From positions 1 to 24,745 of the forward strand of contig JAUIEM010000110.1 of the NCBI GenBank assembly GCA_030428695.1: DNA of 24,745 nt, read 5' to 3'. Position numbers and translations under genes: made by a program. The notes beneath the pieces were generated by a model that was not told where the DNA came from, did no database searches, and saw only the letters and a program-made list of their open reading frames with translations. Below, piece by piece: positions 22,303 through 24,745 of the stretch. Each line of letters begins with the position of its first letter. The first letter of the stretch is position 1. Source of the DNA: a bacterium (GTDB lineage: Bacteria; Planctomycetota; J058; JAJDCP01).

Positions 22303-23805
22303 CTACGGGGAGCGCAGCAGGGAGGAGCCGGTCATCGCCGCCGGCTGCGGCACCCCGAACAGCTCGAGGATGGTCGGCGCGATGTCGCACAGCGCCCCGT
22401 CCGCCAGGCTGCGGCCGCGGGCGTCGGAGGTGTGCCAGAGCAGGTGCACCCGGTTGGTGGTGTGGGCGGTGTGGGGGCCGCCCTGCTCGTCGAGCAGCTG
22501 CTCGATGTTGCCGTGGTCGGCCGTGATCAGCGCCTGGCCGCCGACCTCGTCGAGGGCGCCGAGGGCGGTGCCGAGCAGCCGGTCGATGACCTCGACCGCC
22601 TCGATACAGGCCGGGATCTTCCCGGTGTGGCCGACCATGTCGGCGTTGGCGTAGTTGAGGATGATCAGCGGGAACTTCCGGCTCCGGATCGCCGCGAGCA
22701 GCTTCTCGGTCACCGCCTCGGCGCTCATCGCCGGCGCGAGGTCGTAGGTCGCGACCCGCGGTGAGGGGATCAGGATGCGCTCCTCGCCGGGGAAAGGCTG
22801 CTCGCGCCCACAGGAGGTGAAGTAGGTCACGTGGGCGAACTTCTCGGTCTCGGCGATGCGCAGCTGTCCCCAGCCCTGGTCGGAGATCAGCTGGGGCAGC
22901 GTGTCCGAGAAGCTCTGCGGGGCGAAGGCGACCGGCAGCCCGAAGGTCTCGTCGTAGCGGGTCATGCAGGCGGCCGTGCGGCAGCGGAAGGGCCGGGCGA
23001 AGGCGTCGAAGTCTTCGAGGCACAGCGCGCGTACCAGCTGGCGCATGCGGTCGGCGCGGAAGTTGAAGAACAGCAGGCTGTCGTCTTCCCGGACACGTCC
23101 CTCGGCCGCGACGACGTGCGGCAGCAGGAACTCGTCGGTGACGTCCTCGCCGTAGCTGGCCCGGATCGCCTCGAGGGGCGCGGAGCCGTCCTTGCCCTCG
23201 CCGGCGACGTAGCAGCGGTAGGCCCGCTCGACCCGCTCCCAGCGGTTGTCGCGGTCCATCGCGTAGTAGCGGCCGCACAGCGAGGCGAGGCGCCCGATCC
23301 CCCGCTCCTCACAGGCGGCGAGCAGCTTCTCGATGTAGCCGACGCCCCCGGTCGGAGGCGTGTCCCGGCCGTCGAGGATGGCGTGGATGTAGACCTCGCC
23401 CGCGCCGCGCTCCTTCGCCAGTGAGAGCAGGGCCTCGAGGTGGCGCTGGGCGCTGTGCACCCCGCCGTCGGAGACCAGGCCGAAGAGCTGCACGCGCGGC
23501 TTGCCGAGCGCTTCCCGCAGGACGTCGTTGGAGGCGAGCGCGCCGGTCTCGATCGCGTGGTCGATGCGGGTCAGGTCCTGGTACACGACGCGGCCTGCGC
23601 CGATGTTCATGTGCCCGACCTCGGAGTTTCCCATCTGCCCTTCCGGCAGGCCGACGGCCTTGCCGCAGGGATCGATCAGGCAGCCGGGCGCCGAGGCGAG
23701 CAGCTTGTCGAGCACGGGCGTCCGGGCCAGGCTGACCGCGTTGCCCGGTCCGGCCGGAGCCACCCCCCAGCCGTCTCGGATGCACAGAAGCAGGGGAGCG
23801 GGCAT
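22303..23805 (-). CDS. gpmI: 2,3-bisphosphoglycerate-independent phosphoglycerate mutase
   Basis: This 500-residue cytoplasmic enzyme interconverts 3- and 2-phosphoglycerate in glycolysis and gluconeogenesis, using two manganese ions and a phosphoserine intermediate. The length is normal for the family. Seen in the sequence: the N-terminal metal motif IRDGWG (D11), the phosphorylated serine S61 in QMGNSEVGHMNIGAGR, the substrate-binding block LFGLVSDGGVHS, AILDGRDTPP, FFNFRADRMRQL, and the C-terminal metal motifs NADMVGHTG, LITADHGN and HTAHTTNRV. One small departure is TYFTSCGREQPFPGE, where most homologues have N/S-G-G. GAGGAA precedes the ATG at 23805. It begins 10 bases after the kinase gene stop, so the two form an operon, and it ends at a TAG followed by a hairpin. 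Confidence 0.95.
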   Translation of the reverse strand: MPAPLLLCIRDGWGVAPAGPGNAVSLARTPVLDKLLASAPGCLIDPCGKAVGLPEGQMGNSEVGHMNIGAGRVVYQDLTRIDHAIETGALASNDVLREALGKPRVQLFGLVSDGGVHSAQRHLEALLSLAKERGAGEVYIHAILDGRDTPPTGGVGYIEKLLAACEERGIGRLASLCGRYYAMDRDNRWERVERAYRCYVAGEGKDGSAPLEAIRASYGEDVTDEFLLPHVVAAEGRVREDDSLLFFNFRADRMRQLVRALCLEDFDAFARPFRCRTAACMTRYDETFGLPVAFAPQSFSDTLPQLISDQGWGQLRIAETEKFAHVTYFTSCGREQPFPGEERILIPSPRVATYDLAPAMSAEAVTEKLLAAIRSRKFPLIILNYANADMVGHTGKIPACIEAVEVIDRLLGTALGALDEVGGQALITADHGNIEQLLDEQGGPHTAHTTNRVHLLWHTSDARGRSLADGALCDIAPTILELFGVPQPAAMTGSSLLRSP

Positions 23806-23815
23806 CGGCAGTTCC

Positions 23816-24745
23816 TCAAGTGTTGAAGAGCACGATGAACAGGATCAGCAGCGACAGGAGCAACAGCCCCCCGAGCACGAAGTTCAGCACGCGCGCCCGC
23901 TTGAGTTGTCCGACCACGTCGAGCTTCTCGCGCCAGGCGCGGGTCGCGCGGTCTTTGTGCAGCTCGATCGCCTCGACCAGGGTCGACTTGTCGACGTTGT
24001 AGTCTTTGCCCGTCTTCTGCTTGATGCGCAGCATCTCGAGCTCTTCGAACAGGGCGTCGCAGGTCTCGTAGCGGTCGTCGGCCCCCTTGGCCATCATCTT
24101 GTCGACGATGCGGCACAGCTCTTTGGGGATGCTCGGGTTGAGCTGCTTGAGGCTCGGCGGCGGCTGGCGGATGTGCTTGCGCATGATCGTCGACACGGTG
24201 CCGTCGAAGGGCGGCCGCGCCGTCAGCATGTGGAAGAAGGTCACGCCGAGGGAGTAGATGTCGCTGCGGAAGTCGAGGTCTTTCTCGCCCATCGCCTGCT
24301 CGGGGCTGATGTAGTCGGGGGTGCCGAGCACCGAGCCCTCTTCGGTGGCCTGGATCTCGATGTTGGTCTTGACGAAGCCGAAGTCGCCGAGCTTGGCGAT
24401 GCCGTCGCGGGTCAGGAGGATGTTCGACGGCTTGATGTCGCAGTGGACGATGTCGTACTTCGACAGGTAGCGGATCGCGCGCAGGACCTGCAGGATCAAG
24501 TCGATGGCCTCGACGATGTCGGTCGGGCCCTCGCGCTCGATCTTCTCTTCGAGGGTCTCGCCCTCGATGAACTCCATCGAGAAGTAGTACTTCCAGTCTT
24601 CCTTGCCGACGTCGAAGACCTTGATCAGGTTCTGGTGGCTGAGCTTGCCGACCAGCCGGGCCTCGATCAGGAAGCGCTGCTTGAACTCCTCGTCGTTCAG
24701 CCAGCGCTTGTGCAGGATCTTCAGCGCGACGATGCGGTTCATCGA
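23816..24745 (-). CDS. Ser/Thr protein kinase, C-terminally membrane-anchored (5' end outside window)
   Basis: The last 309 residues of a eukaryotic-like (Hanks-type) protein kinase are visible. The glycine-rich loop and any N-terminal domain lie beyond the window edge, so the ATG at 24742 is an internal Met rather than the start. Seen, numbered from that Met: the ATP-binding lysine K8 in VALK, the catalytic loop VHCDIKPSN near 98, DFG near 118 and GTPDYISPEQ. The catalytic loop reads HCD rather than HRD, so this is a non-RD kinase. A juxtamembrane helical stretch (about 240-280) leads to one hydrophobic helix at about 283-305, and the protein ends two residues later (NT). There is thus no periplasmic sensor domain. 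The next gene, gpmI, follows after 10 bases. Confidence 0.9.
   Translation of the reverse strand, partial: SMNRIVALKILHKRWLNDEEFKQRFLIEARLVGKLSHQNLIKVFDVGKEDWKYYFSMEFIEGETLEEKIEREGPTDIVEAIDLILQVLRAIRYLSKYDIVHCDIKPSNILLTRDGIAKLGDFGFVKTNIEIQATEEGSVLGTPDYISPEQAMGEKDLDFRSDIYSLGVTFFHMLTARPPFDGTVSTIMRKHIRQPPPSLKQLNPSIPKELCRIVDKMMAKGADDRYETCDALFEELEMLRIKQKTGKDYNVDKSTLVEAIELHKDRATRAWREKLDVVGQLKRARVLNFVLGGLLLLSLLILFIVLFNT

Noticed and set aside
22900..22960. Substituted residues in GpmI (TSCG for N/S-G-G) as a sign of an inactive enzyme.
   Set aside because: The position tolerates variation between known GpmI proteins, and all metal and phosphoserine motifs are intact.
24740..24742. ATG at 24742 as the kinase start.
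   Set aside because: Translation would begin two residues before the VALK strand and omit the glycine-rich loop, and the frame is open to the window edge. The gene is truncated by the window.
1..24745. tRNA, rRNA, CRISPR, insertion sequence or prophage content.
   Set aside because: I found no cloverleaf-like block, no regularly spaced direct repeats, no transposase or integrase motif and no phage structural gene.

Overview
This window is about 24.7 kb of very GC-rich, densely coded chromosome from a Gram-negative-type bacterium. The evidence is a lipoprotein signal, periplasmic-type enzymes, a haemagglutinin-like surface protein and a eukaryotic-like Ser/Thr kinase. The style fits Planctomycetota or another deep high-GC lineage, but nothing here fixes the phylum. 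I see no rRNA, tRNA, CRISPR array, insertion sequence or phage module. No stretch longer than about 220 bases lacks a gene. Fifteen genes are called.

Region 1 (1-4630, + strand): a lipoprotein with four CHRD repeats; then a small three-helix membrane protein with a sodium:solute symporter carrying an extra soluble tail, closed by a good hairpin terminator; then a small four-helix membrane protein. Region 2 (4640-8160): a DUF5990-type protein and a coiled-coil hypothetical (both -), then a membrane-anchored glycoside hydrolase family 2 enzyme (+), followed by a GTAGGGG-type inverted repeat.

Region 3 (8157-12726) is the most unusual block. A minus-strand gene fuses a complete HisC aminotransferase to a HisB-like domain that has lost the recognisable metal-binding histidine motifs. 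Divergently, a three-gene + strand unit encodes a cysteine-rich zinc-ribbon-like protein, a MobA/MocA-type nucleotidyltransferase and a HisA-HisI-HisE-like fusion. In that fusion the HisA part looks intact, while the HisI and HisE parts have altered or missing key residues. Canonical-looking promoters lie in the divergent intergenic region. So two histidine-pathway enzymes each carry C-terminal relatives of other pathway enzymes that look catalytically degraded.

Region 4 (12737-16348, - strand): a polytopic membrane hypothetical, and a secreted protein joining a filamentous-haemagglutinin-like N-terminus to an N-formylglutamate-amidohydrolase-like C-terminus. Region 5 (16569-22170, - strand): a two-gene unit of a 108-residue beta-domain protein and a 1749-residue protein with N-terminal beta domains, a long helical middle, a hydrophobic membrane-inserting-type segment, repeated beta modules and a five-unit propeller-like region. 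Together they resemble an effector or toxin cassette, but no secretion apparatus is visible. Region 6 (22303-24745, - strand): a Ser/Thr kinase with a C-terminal membrane anchor, cut by the window edge, immediately followed by cofactor-independent phosphoglycerate mutase.

All homology calls were made by eye from motifs; no search or structure prediction was run.
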